Assembly (NCBI GenBank): GCA_002377585.1
Contig: DFQC01000021.1
Span: 1-18,223, forward strand
Reading direction: 5' to 3'
Source: Anaerolineales bacterium UBA3499
Lineage (GTDB): Bacteria; Chloroflexota; Anaerolineae; Anaerolineales; UBA11657
Length of the DNA: 18,223 bases
The notes beneath the pieces are model-generated. The model was not told the origin of the DNA. It ran no database searches and saw nothing but the letters and a program-made list of their open reading frames with translations. Shown here piece by piece: positions 7,594 to 15,051 of the stretch (positions within the stretch are counted from its first letter, which is position 1; the number at the start of each line of letters is the position of its first letter). A program made the translations under genes and the position numbers.

Positions 7594-7959
7594 ATGGGAA
7601 ATAAGTCTCGGACAACCGCACGCAAGCGAAGACACAAACGTGTGCGTAGAAAAGTATATGGAACTTCGACTCGTCCTAGGTTAAATGTATTTCGTAGTTC
7701 CAAACATATTTGGGCACAATTGATAGATGATGAGCAAGGACTAACTGTAGCTCAAGCATCTACACTGGAATCAAAGTTCCGGGGTCAGGAGGCGCAGGGT
7801 ACTCAATTTGATCGGGCAAAAACTGTCGGTGCTGTTGTGGCAGATCGGGCCAAGGAAAAAGGTATCAACAGAGTAGTGTTTGATCGAAGTGGATACAAAT
7901 ATCATGGTAGAGTGAAGGCTTTAGCAGATGCTGCGCGAGATGCTGGCTTGCAGTTTTAG
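7594..7959 (+). CDS. rplR: 50S ribosomal protein L18
   Basis: L18 binds 5S rRNA together with L5 in the central protuberance. It has 121 residues: a basic N-terminus (RTTARKRRHKRVRRKVYGTS), then RPRLNVFRSSKHIWAQLIDD, GAVVADRAKEKGINRVVFDRSG and the terminal YHGRVKALADAARDAGLQF. The ribosome site GGTGGAG lies at the end of rplF. ATG at 7594. Confidence 0.97.
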   Translation: MGNKSRTTARKRRHKRVRRKVYGTSTRPRLNVFRSSKHIWAQLIDDEQGLTVAQASTLESKFRGQEAQGTQFDRAKTVGAVVADRAKEKGINRVVFDRSGYKYHGRVKALADAARDAGLQF

Positions 7960-7968
7960 GAGATAATA

Positions 7969-8520
7969 ATGGCGCGAACTGAAAAAACAAGGGCAAGAGA
8001 AGAAGATCGCGATGAATTTGACGAGAGAGTCGTTGATATCAATAGAGTTGCGAAGGTGATTAAGGGTGGCCGTCGATTTGGATTTCGAACAGTGATGGTC
8101 GTGGGCGATAATCGAGGCAGTGTTGGCATTGGTGTTGGTAGAGCTCAAAATGTACCTGATGCTCTCAGAAAATCAGCGGATAGAGCTAGGAAGAACATGC
8201 GTAAAATCCCTATGGTTGGAACGACTATTCCACATGAACATGTTGGAATCGTCAGTGGCGCTAGAGTGCTTCTTAAACCAGCGTCTCCTGGTACAGGTGT
8301 TATAGCGGGTGGTGGAGTCAGAGCAGTGATTGAATGTGCTGGTATTAAGGATATATTGACCAAGTCTCAAGGAAGCGCAAATGTGTTAAATGTAGTTCAG
8401 GCTACCTTTGCGGGTTTGACCGAGATGATAGATCCTGTAGAAGAAGCTGAGCGGAGAGGAAAGAATATCGAAGATGTTCAGCCGTTTTGGACTAGGAGTC
8501 GTAATGGCCAAGAAAGCTAA
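7969..8520 (+). CDS. rpsE: 30S ribosomal protein S5
   Basis: Small-subunit body protein important for accuracy and mRNA unwinding at the entry channel. It has 183 residues. An acidic N-terminal extension precedes the double-stranded RNA-binding-like domain (VVDINRVAKVIKGGRRFGFR, about residues 21-40). The C-terminal domain holds TIPHEHVGIVSGARVLLKPA and GTGVIAGGGVRAV. ATG at 7969 follows AGGAGA at a good distance. Its last 17 bases overlap the start of rpmD in another frame. Confidence 0.97.
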   Translation: MARTEKTRAREEDRDEFDERVVDINRVAKVIKGGRRFGFRTVMVVGDNRGSVGIGVGRAQNVPDALRKSADRARKNMRKIPMVGTTIPHEHVGIVSGARVLLKPASPGTGVIAGGGVRAVIECAGIKDILTKSQGSANVLNVVQATFAGLTEMIDPVEEAERRGKNIEDVQPFWTRSRNGQES

Positions 8521-8701
8521 GAGTAAATCTTTAAGTATCACTTTGGTTAAAAGTCCTCTTGGTTATAGTAAACGTCATAAGGGTACTATTAGGGCACTTG
8601 GGCTACGTCGTTTAAATCAAACAGTAGAACATATTGACACTCCACAATTGCGCGGTATGTTAGTGAAAGTCTCTCATTTGATAGATGTGATAGGTGTTTG
8701 A
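8504..8701 (+). CDS. rpmD: 50S ribosomal protein L30
   Basis: Small peripheral large-subunit protein, present in many but not all bacteria. It has 65 residues: a lysine-rich start (AKKAKSKSL), then ITLVKSPLGYSKRHKGTIRA, LGLRRLNQTVEHIDTPQLRG and MLVKVSHLIDVIGV. ATG at 8504 has AGGAG (8494-8498) 5 bases upstream, inside rpsE. An in-frame ATG at 8474 would add 10 residues not seen in the family. The gene overlaps rpsE by 17 bases. Confidence 0.95.
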   Translation: MAKKAKSKSLSITLVKSPLGYSKRHKGTIRALGLRRLNQTVEHIDTPQLRGMLVKVSHLIDVIGV

Positions 8702-8727
8702 AGCAAAGGTATTTGAGTTGGATTATT

Positions 8728-9195
8728 ATGAAATTACATGATTTGAGCCCTAATCGTGCTTCACGTCGATTAGGCAAAAGAGTTGGTAGAGGTATTGCGG
8801 CGGGGCAAGGCAAGACTGCTGGAAGAGGCACTAAGGGGGCTGGCTCTAGATCAGGCTCTGGAGGTAAATTGTACAGAGAAGGTGGTAATTTGCCTTTTGT
8901 TCGCAAGCTTCCCTTTAAGCGTGGCTTTCGCAGTATAAATCGTATATCGTATGTAGAAGTCAATTTGGATGATATAAATGAACGGTTCAATGATGGGGAT
9001 GTAGTCGATCCTACAACTTTGGCAGACAATGGTTTTATGAAAAGTCCTCATGATTTACCAATTGTTATACTTGGTAGAGGTGAGGTGGGTAAAGCTATTA
9101 CGGTAAAAGCACACCGCTTTTCAAAAAGTGCAATTGCTAAAATCGAATCTGCCGGTGGTACTGTCGATGTTATTGATATAGGTGCTAGTGAATAA
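8728..9195 (+). CDS. rplO: 50S ribosomal protein L15
   Basis: Late-assembly large-subunit protein with a long glycine/arginine-rich N-terminal extension threading through 23S rRNA. It has 155 residues: MKLHDLSPNRASRRLGKRVG at the start, then GQGKTAGRGTKGAGSR (about residues 28-43), FVRKLPFKRGF near 55-65, and the globular part with VKAHRFSKSAIAKIESAGG. ATG at 8728 gives the family start; a TTG at 8698 is open but adds ten unrelated residues. The ribosome site is weak. Confidence 0.96.
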   Translation: MKLHDLSPNRASRRLGKRVGRGIAAGQGKTAGRGTKGAGSRSGSGGKLYREGGNLPFVRKLPFKRGFRSINRISYVEVNLDDINERFNDGDVVDPTTLADNGFMKSPHDLPIVILGRGEVGKAITVKAHRFSKSAIAKIESAGGTVDVIDIGASE

Positions 9196-9216
9196 TTGTG
9201 GAGATTTTGAGCTAAG

Positions 9217-10557
9217 ATGAAAGGTGCAGCACTAAAACGATTGTGGACAGCGCAAGATTTGCGCAATCGTCTACTTATTACTGCAGGACTGTTGGTATTA
9301 TACCGGCTGGCAGCTCACGTTCCAGTGCCTGGAGTAGATAGAGATGCAATTGCTCAAATTTTGCAATCGTCGACTGGAGCAGGAAATCTGTTAAGTCTTT
9401 TCGATTTATTATCAGGTGGTACTGTATCTAATTTTTCTGTACTAGCTATGGGAGTTTATCCTTATATTACAGCACAGATTATTTTACAGTTAATGGTTCC
9501 TATTATTCCTGCTCTTAAGCAAAGGATGGAGGATGATCCGCGCGAAGGGAAACAGTTTATGGAACGTTGGACATATTATTTAGCCATTCCTATGGCTTCA
9601 TTAAATGCAATCGGTCAGATTCGACTGTTCCAATCTTCCGGACTTCCTATATTACCTCATTTTGGATTTTCAGGAGACAATTTGCTCCCGACTATTACTA
9701 CGCTTATTACTATGACAGGCGGGACAATGTTTGCTATTTGGTTGGGTGAACTGATTTCTGAATATGGCATTAGAAACCAAGGACTGTCATTGATAATTTT
9801 CAGTGGTATTGTAAGTGGTTTGCCTCGAAGCGTTGGGCAATTATGGTCCGATGAACAGACTCGTTATGCTGGAATAGCACTGTTTATTGTTTTAGTGGCT
9901 ATTACTGTTTTTGCAATCGTAGTAGTCACTCAAGGACGGCGAAATGTACCGGTAATGTATCCAGGAAGACGCATTGGTCGTCGTCAGTCTATGCCTGTTA
10001 GAGGATCTCTACCACTGCTTGTTAACATGGCGGGGATGATTCCTATTATATTTGCCAGCGCCATACTGAGTTTCCCTGCTATTCTCGCACAGTTTTTTAC
10101 ACAGAGTCAGAGAGAATGGGTGCGAAATTTTGCTTTGGGCATGCAAGATCTGTTTGCCAATCAGCAGAATGTGGGTTACATAACCATATATTTCTTTATG
10201 GTTGTATTGTTTGCATTCTTCTATACTGATGTACTGTTTCAGCAGCAGAACTATGGCGAAAATTTGAAGCGTGTGGGGGCGCAGGTGCCTGGTGTAACAC
10301 AAGGAGCTCCTACACAGAGATACCTAAACAAAGTTTTGCGAAGGATAACACTTCCTGGTGCGACATTGTTGGGTACGGTAGCAGTCTTACCATTATTAGT
10401 AGGATTGATGCTGGTAGGATTTACATCTGGTAGTAACGCTTTTTTTGCTATAGGTTCTGGGCTATTAATTGTGGTGGGAGTTGTTAAGGAAACGTTTTTT
10501 GGGCTTGAAACTGAACTTAAACTACGAGGTTATGACGAGTCTTTACTTGTCAGTTAA
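9217..10557 (+). CDS. secY: Protein translocase pore subunit SecY
   Basis: Central channel of the SecYEG translocon, an inner-membrane protein with ten predicted membrane helices. It has 446 residues, near the family norm. The first helix follows LWTAQDLRNRLLITAG, and the plug/second-helix region contains GGTVSNFSVLAMGVYPYITA. The C4 loop has RRQSMPVRGSLPLLVN followed by MAGMIPIIFAS. The C5 loop (about 340-370) has ENLKRVGAQVPG, then VTQGAPTQRYL. Here residue 361 is Thr where E. coli and B. subtilis carry the SecA-critical Arg (PGIRPG). It sits in the standard place between rplO and adk. ATG at 9217. Confidence 0.97.
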   Translation: MKGAALKRLWTAQDLRNRLLITAGLLVLYRLAAHVPVPGVDRDAIAQILQSSTGAGNLLSLFDLLSGGTVSNFSVLAMGVYPYITAQIILQLMVPIIPALKQRMEDDPREGKQFMERWTYYLAIPMASLNAIGQIRLFQSSGLPILPHFGFSGDNLLPTITTLITMTGGTMFAIWLGELISEYGIRNQGLSLIIFSGIVSGLPRSVGQLWSDEQTRYAGIALFIVLVAITVFAIVVVTQGRRNVPVMYPGRRIGRRQSMPVRGSLPLLVNMAGMIPIIFASAILSFPAILAQFFTQSQREWVRNFALGMQDLFANQQNVGYITIYFFMVVLFAFFYTDVLFQQQNYGENLKRVGAQVPGVTQGAPTQRYLNKVLRRITLPGATLLGTVAVLPLLVGLMLVGFTSGSNAFFAIGSGLLIVVGVVKETFFGLETELKLRGYDESLLVS

Positions 10558-10567
10558 TAGTGATTTT

Positions 10568-11203
10568 ATGTTTTTGGTAATGATTGGACCTCCAGGTGCT
10601 GGGAAAGGTACGCAGGCAAAGCGTTTAGCAGAAACACTTGGCTTGAGTCATGTGTCTACAGGGGAAATATTCAGGCAAAATATTAGCCGGAAAACTGAAC
10701 TGGGTTTACGTGTTAAAGAGTTGCTTGAAGATGGCACTCTGGTGCCTGATGATTTAACTATTGAATTGGTCCAAGACAAGATAGATCAATTGGTTAATGG
10801 TAGCGGAGCCATTTTTGATGGCTTTCCACGTAATCTGGAGCAAGCTAAAGCATTGGATGATATGCTATTGTTACATGATAAAGGAGTGGACTTAGCTCCA
10901 TTAATCAATCTGAGTGATAGTAATATTATCGAGAGGCTTACAGGTCGACGTACTGATAAGGATACGGGAAAAATATATCATCTTATCTATGATCCTCCGC
11001 CGGACAATGCGAATGTTGAGCAACGATCTGATGATAAGAGAGATACTGTACTACGAAGAATAGAGGATTATCATCAAAGTACTGTACCTATGCTTGCTTA
11101 TTATGATGATCGTGATTTGCTCTGTGAGATTGACGGAGACAACACGATTGATCAAGTTACTACAGCTTTGTTAGAGGTAATAAGAGGACGTGTTTTTGCA
11201 TGA
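10568..11203 (+). CDS. adk: Adenylate kinase
   Basis: Cytosolic enzyme that interconverts ATP + AMP and 2 ADP. It has 211 residues. The phosphate-binding loop GPPGAGKGT is at residues 7-15, HVSTGEIFR follows at about 28-36, DGFPRN at 84-89 binds AMP, and LTGRR at 124-128 opens the lid. The lid carries RTDKDTGKIYH with no cysteines, so it is not zinc-binding, and from GRR to the DD pair it is about 7 residues shorter than the E. coli lid. The frame is open back into secY (10469), but ATG 10568 places the loop correctly. It overlaps map by 4 bases. Confidence 0.96.
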   Translation: MFLVMIGPPGAGKGTQAKRLAETLGLSHVSTGEIFRQNISRKTELGLRVKELLEDGTLVPDDLTIELVQDKIDQLVNGSGAIFDGFPRNLEQAKALDDMLLLHDKGVDLAPLINLSDSNIIERLTGRRTDKDTGKIYHLIYDPPPDNANVEQRSDDKRDTVLRRIEDYHQSTVPMLAYYDDRDLLCEIDGDNTIDQVTTALLEVIRGRVFA

Positions 11204-11982
11204 TTATTATAAAATCTGAACGGGAAATTGATCTTATGCGTAAAGCTGGTCATGTAGTAGCTACAGTTTTACATGAACTAGAGCAATTGTTGCGTCCAGG
11301 TGTGACTACACAAGAATTGGATCAATGGGCGGAAAAGCAATTGTCAAAATTGAATGCCGAATCCCCTTTTAAAGGATATCGGCCTACGAGGTCACATGTC
11401 CCATTCCCCGGAGTAACATGTATGTCAGTTAATTCGGAGATAGTTCATGGAGTGCCTAGTGATAGAGAGTTGCTAGAGGGAGATATACTAACCATTGATT
11501 GTGGTGCAGTGTACAAAGGATGGATGGCTGATAGCGCTTGGACATTTCCGATTGGTGAGATCACAGATGGTGCTCATGATTTACTAGACGTAACTCAGAA
11601 GGCTCTGTATGCTTCAATTAAGTCTGCCAGAGCTGGAAATCGCACAGGGGATGTAGCAGAAACTATGCAGAACACTGTTGAGGATGGAGGATATAACGTG
11701 ATTAGGCATCATACTAGCCATGGTATTGGTCGCAACTTGCATGAGGACCCGCAAATATTAAATCATGGTAGAGCAAAAAGTGGTCCAACATTGAAGCCAG
11801 GTATGACAATTGCATTAGAACCTATGGTGCTAGCAGGTCATTATGATACAACGGTAATGGACGATCAATGGACTGTTGCTGCAAGTGATGGTAATCTAAC
11901 TGCTCATTTCGAACATACTATTGCGATTACAAATGACGAAGCAGAGATTTTGACACAATTGAATTCTAACGGTGGTATTTAG
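11200..11982 (+). CDS. map: Methionine aminopeptidase, type I
   Basis: Removes the initiator methionine from new proteins co-translationally. It has 260 residues with the pita-bread fold. The five metal ligands are all present: Asp100, Asp111, His174, Glu207 and Glu238. The substrate-side His83 (in VNSEIVHGVP) is also present. There is no N-terminal zinc-finger extension. SHGIGRNLHEDP is the usual GHGIG motif with Ser. ATG at 11200 overlaps the adk stop (ATGA), so the two are probably coupled. rpmJ begins 2 bases after the stop, leaving no room for infA. Confidence 0.97.
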   Translation: MIIIKSEREIDLMRKAGHVVATVLHELEQLLRPGVTTQELDQWAEKQLSKLNAESPFKGYRPTRSHVPFPGVTCMSVNSEIVHGVPSDRELLEGDILTIDCGAVYKGWMADSAWTFPIGEITDGAHDLLDVTQKALYASIKSARAGNRTGDVAETMQNTVEDGGYNVIRHHTSHGIGRNLHEDPQILNHGRAKSGPTLKPGMTIALEPMVLAGHYDTTVMDDQWTVAASDGNLTAHFEHTIAITNDEAEILTQLNSNGGI

Positions 11983-11984
11983 AT

Positions 11985-12098
11985 ATGAAAGTATCTGCAT
12001 CTGTAAAAAAACGATGTCCGAAATGTAAGATTGTACGCAGACGCGGGCGTGTATATGTTATATGTGAAAATAAACGCCATAAGCAGCGTCAGGGTTAG
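11985..12098 (+). CDS. rpmJ: 50S ribosomal protein L36, zinc type
   Basis: Smallest ribosomal protein, 37 residues, reading MKVSASVKKRCPKCKIVRRR then GRVYVICENKRHKQRQG. It is the zinc-binding form: Cys11, Cys14, Cys27 and His32 make the ribbon. Translation was done by hand: ATG 11985, TAG 12096-12098. It lies just after map and before rpsM, the usual site, where infA would often precede it. Confidence 0.96.
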   Translation: MKVSASVKKRCPKCKIVRRRGRVYVICENKRHKQRQG

Positions 12099-12124
12099 TT
12101 TGATCGTATTGGAGATTAATTGAT

Positions 12125-12514
12125 ATGGCAAGAATAGAGGGAATAGATCTACCTAGAACGAAGCGTATAGAGATTGCACTTACCTATATTTATGGTATAG
12201 GAAAAGCTTCGGCGCAGGCTGTGCTGTCTGATACTGGTATTGACCCGTCTACAAAGGTAAGTGAATTGTCTGAAGATGAAATAGTGGCTGTAAGGGATAA
12301 TATTGCTGGAAAATATGTGGTTGAGGGTGATTTGCGCCGTGCAACTCAGATGAACATTAAGAGGCTTACTGAGATTGGATGCTATAGGGGCAGACGCCAC
12401 AGAATGAATTTGCCAGTTAGAGGACAGCGTACCCGTACGAATGCACGAACATCTAAGGGTATAAAGAAAACAGTAGCTGGACGCGGTCGTAGACGTGGTG
12501 CGAGAAAGAAATAG
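12125..12514 (+). CDS. rpsM: 30S ribosomal protein S13
   Basis: Small-subunit head protein that bridges to L5 and touches P-site tRNA through its C-terminal tail. It has 129 residues: ARIEGIDLPRTKRIEIALTY, the helix-two-turn-helix region with IYGIGKASAQAVL, and the basic tail LPVRGQRTRTNARTSKG that ends RGRRRGARKK. ATG at 12125 has GGAG in the 26-base spacer. First gene of the classical alpha block apart from rpmJ. Confidence 0.98.
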   Translation: MARIEGIDLPRTKRIEIALTYIYGIGKASAQAVLSDTGIDPSTKVSELSEDEIVAVRDNIAGKYVVEGDLRRATQMNIKRLTEIGCYRGRRHRMNLPVRGQRTRTNARTSKGIKKTVAGRGRRRGARKK

Positions 12515-12531
12515 AAAGTGAGTATATAATT

Positions 12532-12915
12532 ATGGCACAGAGATCAAAGCGAAGGCGTGAAAAACGAACAGTGGCGCGTGGTAGGGTTTATATTCATGCC
12601 ACTTTCAACAATACAATCGTTACTGTAACCGATAGAAGTGGAGGAGTCATTTCGTGGGGTAGTGGTGGTACTGCGGGTTTCAAAGGATCGCGTAAAAGTA
12701 CACCTTATGCTGCTAGATTAGCAGGAGAGCAAGCAGGTAGGAAGGCGATTGATATGGGACTTCAGGAAGTGGATATGTTTGTTAAGGGTCCAGGTCCTGG
12801 TCGTGAATCTGCTATTCGTGCTATACAGGGTTTGGGTATTGTTGTAAATTCAATTACTGATACTACTCCGGTACCTCATAATGGATGTCGGCCTCCAAAG
12901 AAAAGGCGTGTGTAA
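12532..12915 (+). CDS. rpsK: 30S ribosomal protein S11
   Basis: Small-subunit platform protein near the E site and the Shine-Dalgarno helix. It has 127 residues. It has a basic start (QRSKRRREKRTVARG), IHATFNNTIVTVTD, WGSGGTAGFKGSRKSTPYAA (about residues 43-62), VKGPGPGRESAIRA and the universal terminal HNGCRPPKKRRV. ATG at 12532. Confidence 0.98.
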   Translation: MAQRSKRRREKRTVARGRVYIHATFNNTIVTVTDRSGGVISWGSGGTAGFKGSRKSTPYAARLAGEQAGRKAIDMGLQEVDMFVKGPGPGRESAIRAIQGLGIVVNSITDTTPVPHNGCRPPKKRRV

Positions 12916-12953
12916 GAAACAAGATAATAGGTATTTGGGAAAATTACGATATT

Positions 12954-13592
12954 ATGGCGAAATATACAGGTTCAGTGTGTAAATTGTGTCGACGAGAAGG
13001 CGAAAAACTGTATCTTAAAGGCTCTAGGTGCTTGACGCCTAAATGTTCTTTTGAGAAACGAGGTTATCCACCTGGTCAGCATGGTCCGCAGGCACAGTGG
13101 AGGCGTAAACGTGAGTCTGATTATGCCATCCAATTGCGTGCAAAACAGCGTGCTAGACGCATATATGGTGTGCTAGAAAGGCAGTTTCGAAACTATTATC
13201 GCAAAGCTGTTCGTACTAGAGGTTTAACAGGTATGGCATTGTTACAGGAACTGGAAGTGCGTCTTGACAATGTGGTGTATAGGTTGGGTTATGCGCGCAG
13301 TAGGGCAGAGGCTCGACAGTTAGTGTCACACGGTCATTTTTTAGTGAATGGCAGAAGAACGGATGTGCCTTCATTTCAGCTAAGCTCTGGTGATGAGATT
13401 GAAGTGCGTGCAGCGTCTAAGGAACGCGTGGTTTTTCGGGCACTGCTAGATGAGGCCGAGGGACGTACAATTCCTTCGTGGCTAAGTAGGGATGTTGCTG
13501 CACTTACCGGTAAGATGATTGAGCTGCCAAATAGACAAGAGATATTTGAGCCAGTAAATGAACAACTTATAGTGGAGTTTTATTCTAGGTGA
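12954..13592 (+). CDS. rpsD: 30S ribosomal protein S4, zinc type
   Basis: Primary 16S rRNA-binding assembly protein; in E. coli it represses the alpha operon. It has 212 residues. The N-terminal zinc knuckle has Cys9, Cys12, Cys26 and Cys31, the same spacing as in Thermus S4. GYPPGQHGPQ follows, and the S4 RNA-binding domain is near residues 95-155 (LEVRLDNVVYRLGYARSR and HGHFLVNGRR). ATG at 12954 gives the family start; an in-frame ATG at 12885 lies within rpsK and adds 23 unrelated residues. Confidence 0.97.
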   Translation: MAKYTGSVCKLCRREGEKLYLKGSRCLTPKCSFEKRGYPPGQHGPQAQWRRKRESDYAIQLRAKQRARRIYGVLERQFRNYYRKAVRTRGLTGMALLQELEVRLDNVVYRLGYARSRAEARQLVSHGHFLVNGRRTDVPSFQLSSGDEIEVRAASKERVVFRALLDEAEGRTIPSWLSRDVAALTGKMIELPNRQEIFEPVNEQLIVEFYSR

Positions 13593-13633
13593 TTTATATG
13601 TGTAAGTCGAATTATATTGCATTTATTATCGCT

Positions 13634-13640
13634 GGGAGGT
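13634..13640 (+). promoter_or_regulatory. Strong ribosome binding site deciding a TTG start for rpoA
   Basis: GGGAGGT is the best Shine-Dalgarno match in the 55-base rpsD-rpoA spacer. It lies 7 bases before TTG 13648 but 16 bases before the first ATG (13657), so it favours TTG initiation. Confidence 0.65.
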
Positions 13641-13647
13641 ATTTATT

Positions 13648-14646
13648 TTGATTTCTATGACAGATATGGTTACACCAAGAATTGAGCGTGAAGCAGTCTC
13701 ATTAAATTACGGGAAGTTTTTTGTTAGTCCTTTGGAAACTGGTTTTGGAGTAACCATAGGAAATGCTTTGCGTAGGGTTTTACTTTCTTCTCTTGAAGGT
13801 GTTGCAGTGACTTCTATGAGAGTGTCTGATATTTATCATGAGTTTTCTGACTTACCAGGAATTCGTGAAGACATGACAGAAATCTTGCTGCAGGTTAAGC
13901 AGTTGCGGATGAAGATGCACGAAGGTTCGACGGCAAGAATATCATTGAAGGTCAGTGGCGAAGGTACTGTAACTGCTGCGGACATTGAGTGTCCGGCTGA
14001 AGTGGAAATTGTCAATCCGGACCTTTATCTTTTTACTATAGATAAGAAAACCGCAAAAATGGATATAGAGTTAACTGTACAGCGTGGGCGGGGATACTCC
14101 CCAGCTGAAGATCGAGGTGTTTTACCAGTTGGTGATATACCAACTGATGCTATTTACAGTCCAGTTAGACGTGTTAATTGGGATGTAGAAAGTGCCAGGG
14201 TTGGTCAAGATACAGGATTTGACAAACTAGTTATGGAAATATGGACCGATGGCACCATCGCACCCGAAGAAGCATTAAGTGGGAGCGCTGCCATCATGAT
14301 GCATCATTTAAGGGATATTTCGGGAGTCACTGAAGAGATGCTGATGGAGGTTATAGAAGAGGTCGAGGAAGAAGTGGTTCCTAATGAAGTCTACGAAGTT
14401 CCTATAGAGCAATTGGATCTATCAGTACGTGTGTTTAATTCCCTTAAGCGTACAGGCATTACATCTGTGGGCGAGGTGTTGGACCACATGACTCGAGGTG
14501 ACGAGGCTATGATGTCCATACGAAATTTTGGTGACAAGTCGCTTAATGAGTTACGAGATAAATTGGTTGAAAGAGGTTATATCGAAGGCGATATTTCAGA
14601 TGAAGTATTAGAAGAAACTGAGATGGGTATGGAGATATCTGCATGA
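13648..14646 (+). CDS. rpoA: DNA-directed RNA polymerase subunit alpha
   Basis: Scaffold for RNA polymerase assembly. The N-terminal domain (about 1-235) dimerises and binds beta and beta-prime: SPLETGFGVTIGNALRRVLL near residues 27-46. A strongly acidic linker (EVIEEVEEEVVPNE) leads to the C-terminal domain (about 255-320) that binds UP elements and activators: LSVRVFNSLKRTGI contains the equivalent of E. coli Arg265, and SIRNFGDKSLNELRDKL the helix-hairpin motif. It has 332 residues from TTG 13648; the alternative ATG at 13657 removes three residues. It overlaps rplQ by 4 bases. Confidence 0.97.
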   Translation: MISMTDMVTPRIEREAVSLNYGKFFVSPLETGFGVTIGNALRRVLLSSLEGVAVTSMRVSDIYHEFSDLPGIREDMTEILLQVKQLRMKMHEGSTARISLKVSGEGTVTAADIECPAEVEIVNPDLYLFTIDKKTAKMDIELTVQRGRGYSPAEDRGVLPVGDIPTDAIYSPVRRVNWDVESARVGQDTGFDKLVMEIWTDGTIAPEEALSGSAAIMMHHLRDISGVTEEMLMEVIEEVEEEVVPNEVYEVPIEQLDLSVRVFNSLKRTGITSVGEVLDHMTRGDEAMMSIRNFGDKSLNELRDKLVERGYIEGDISDEVLEETEMGMEISA

Positions 14647-15023
14647 GACATCGTACATTCGGTCGTCGACTAAATAGATCTGTAGGGCATCGAAAGTCTT
14701 TGCGTAGAAACTTGATGAATGAGTTGTTTATTCACGAACGAATAAATACTACGGAAGCCAAAGCACGCGCGATTCGCGGGGATGCCGAGCGTGTTATAAC
14801 GATCGCAAAACGTGGTCAGCGTGTAGGAGATGAGATGGCTAAAGTGAACGCTCGTAGGACAATTATGCGGCGCTTGAACAACAAAAAGGTTGTTAAAAAA
14901 GTAGTAGAAGAAATTGCCCCCAGATTTGAGAACCGGCCAGGCGGATATACACGAATGCTTAAAGTGGGAGCTCGTCGTGGGGATGCGGCATCTGTTGTTA
15001 TTTTGGAGTTAGTCGAAGATTAG
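14643..15023 (+). CDS. rplQ: 50S ribosomal protein L17
   Basis: Large-subunit protein at the tunnel exit face. It has 126 residues. It opens with MRHRTFGRRLNRSVGHRKSL, continues RRNLMNELFIHERINTTEAK, and ends with YTRMLKVGARRGDAASVVIL and a short acidic tail. ATG at 14643 overlaps the rpoA stop (ATGA). The end of the gene contains GGAG (15005-15008), which may serve the following truA. Confidence 0.98.
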   Translation: MRHRTFGRRLNRSVGHRKSLRRNLMNELFIHERINTTEAKARAIRGDAERVITIAKRGQRVGDEMAKVNARRTIMRRLNNKKVVKKVVEEIAPRFENRPGGYTRMLKVGARRGDAASVVILELVED

Positions 15024-15051
15024 CACAAAGCTTCGGCGTTATAGTGGAATA

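Noticed and set aside
8589..9029. 146-residue minus-strand reading frame opposite rpmD and rplO
   Set aside because: Both plus-strand genes are certain. The frame comes from the glycine/arginine-rich rplO codons read backwards.
10469..10567. N-terminal extension of adk into secY
   Set aside because: The added 33 residues are out-of-frame secY sequence; the family start is MFLVMIGPPG at 10568.
12885..12953. N-terminal extension of rpsD into rpsK
   Set aside because: The extra 23 residues do not belong to S4; MAKYTGSVCKLC at 12954 is the family start with the zinc knuckle in register.
13590..13620. Possible promoter in the rpsD-rpoA spacer (TATATT at 13613-13618)
   Set aside because: No acceptable -35 box at 16-18 bases upstream; AT-rich DNA produces such -10-like strings by chance.
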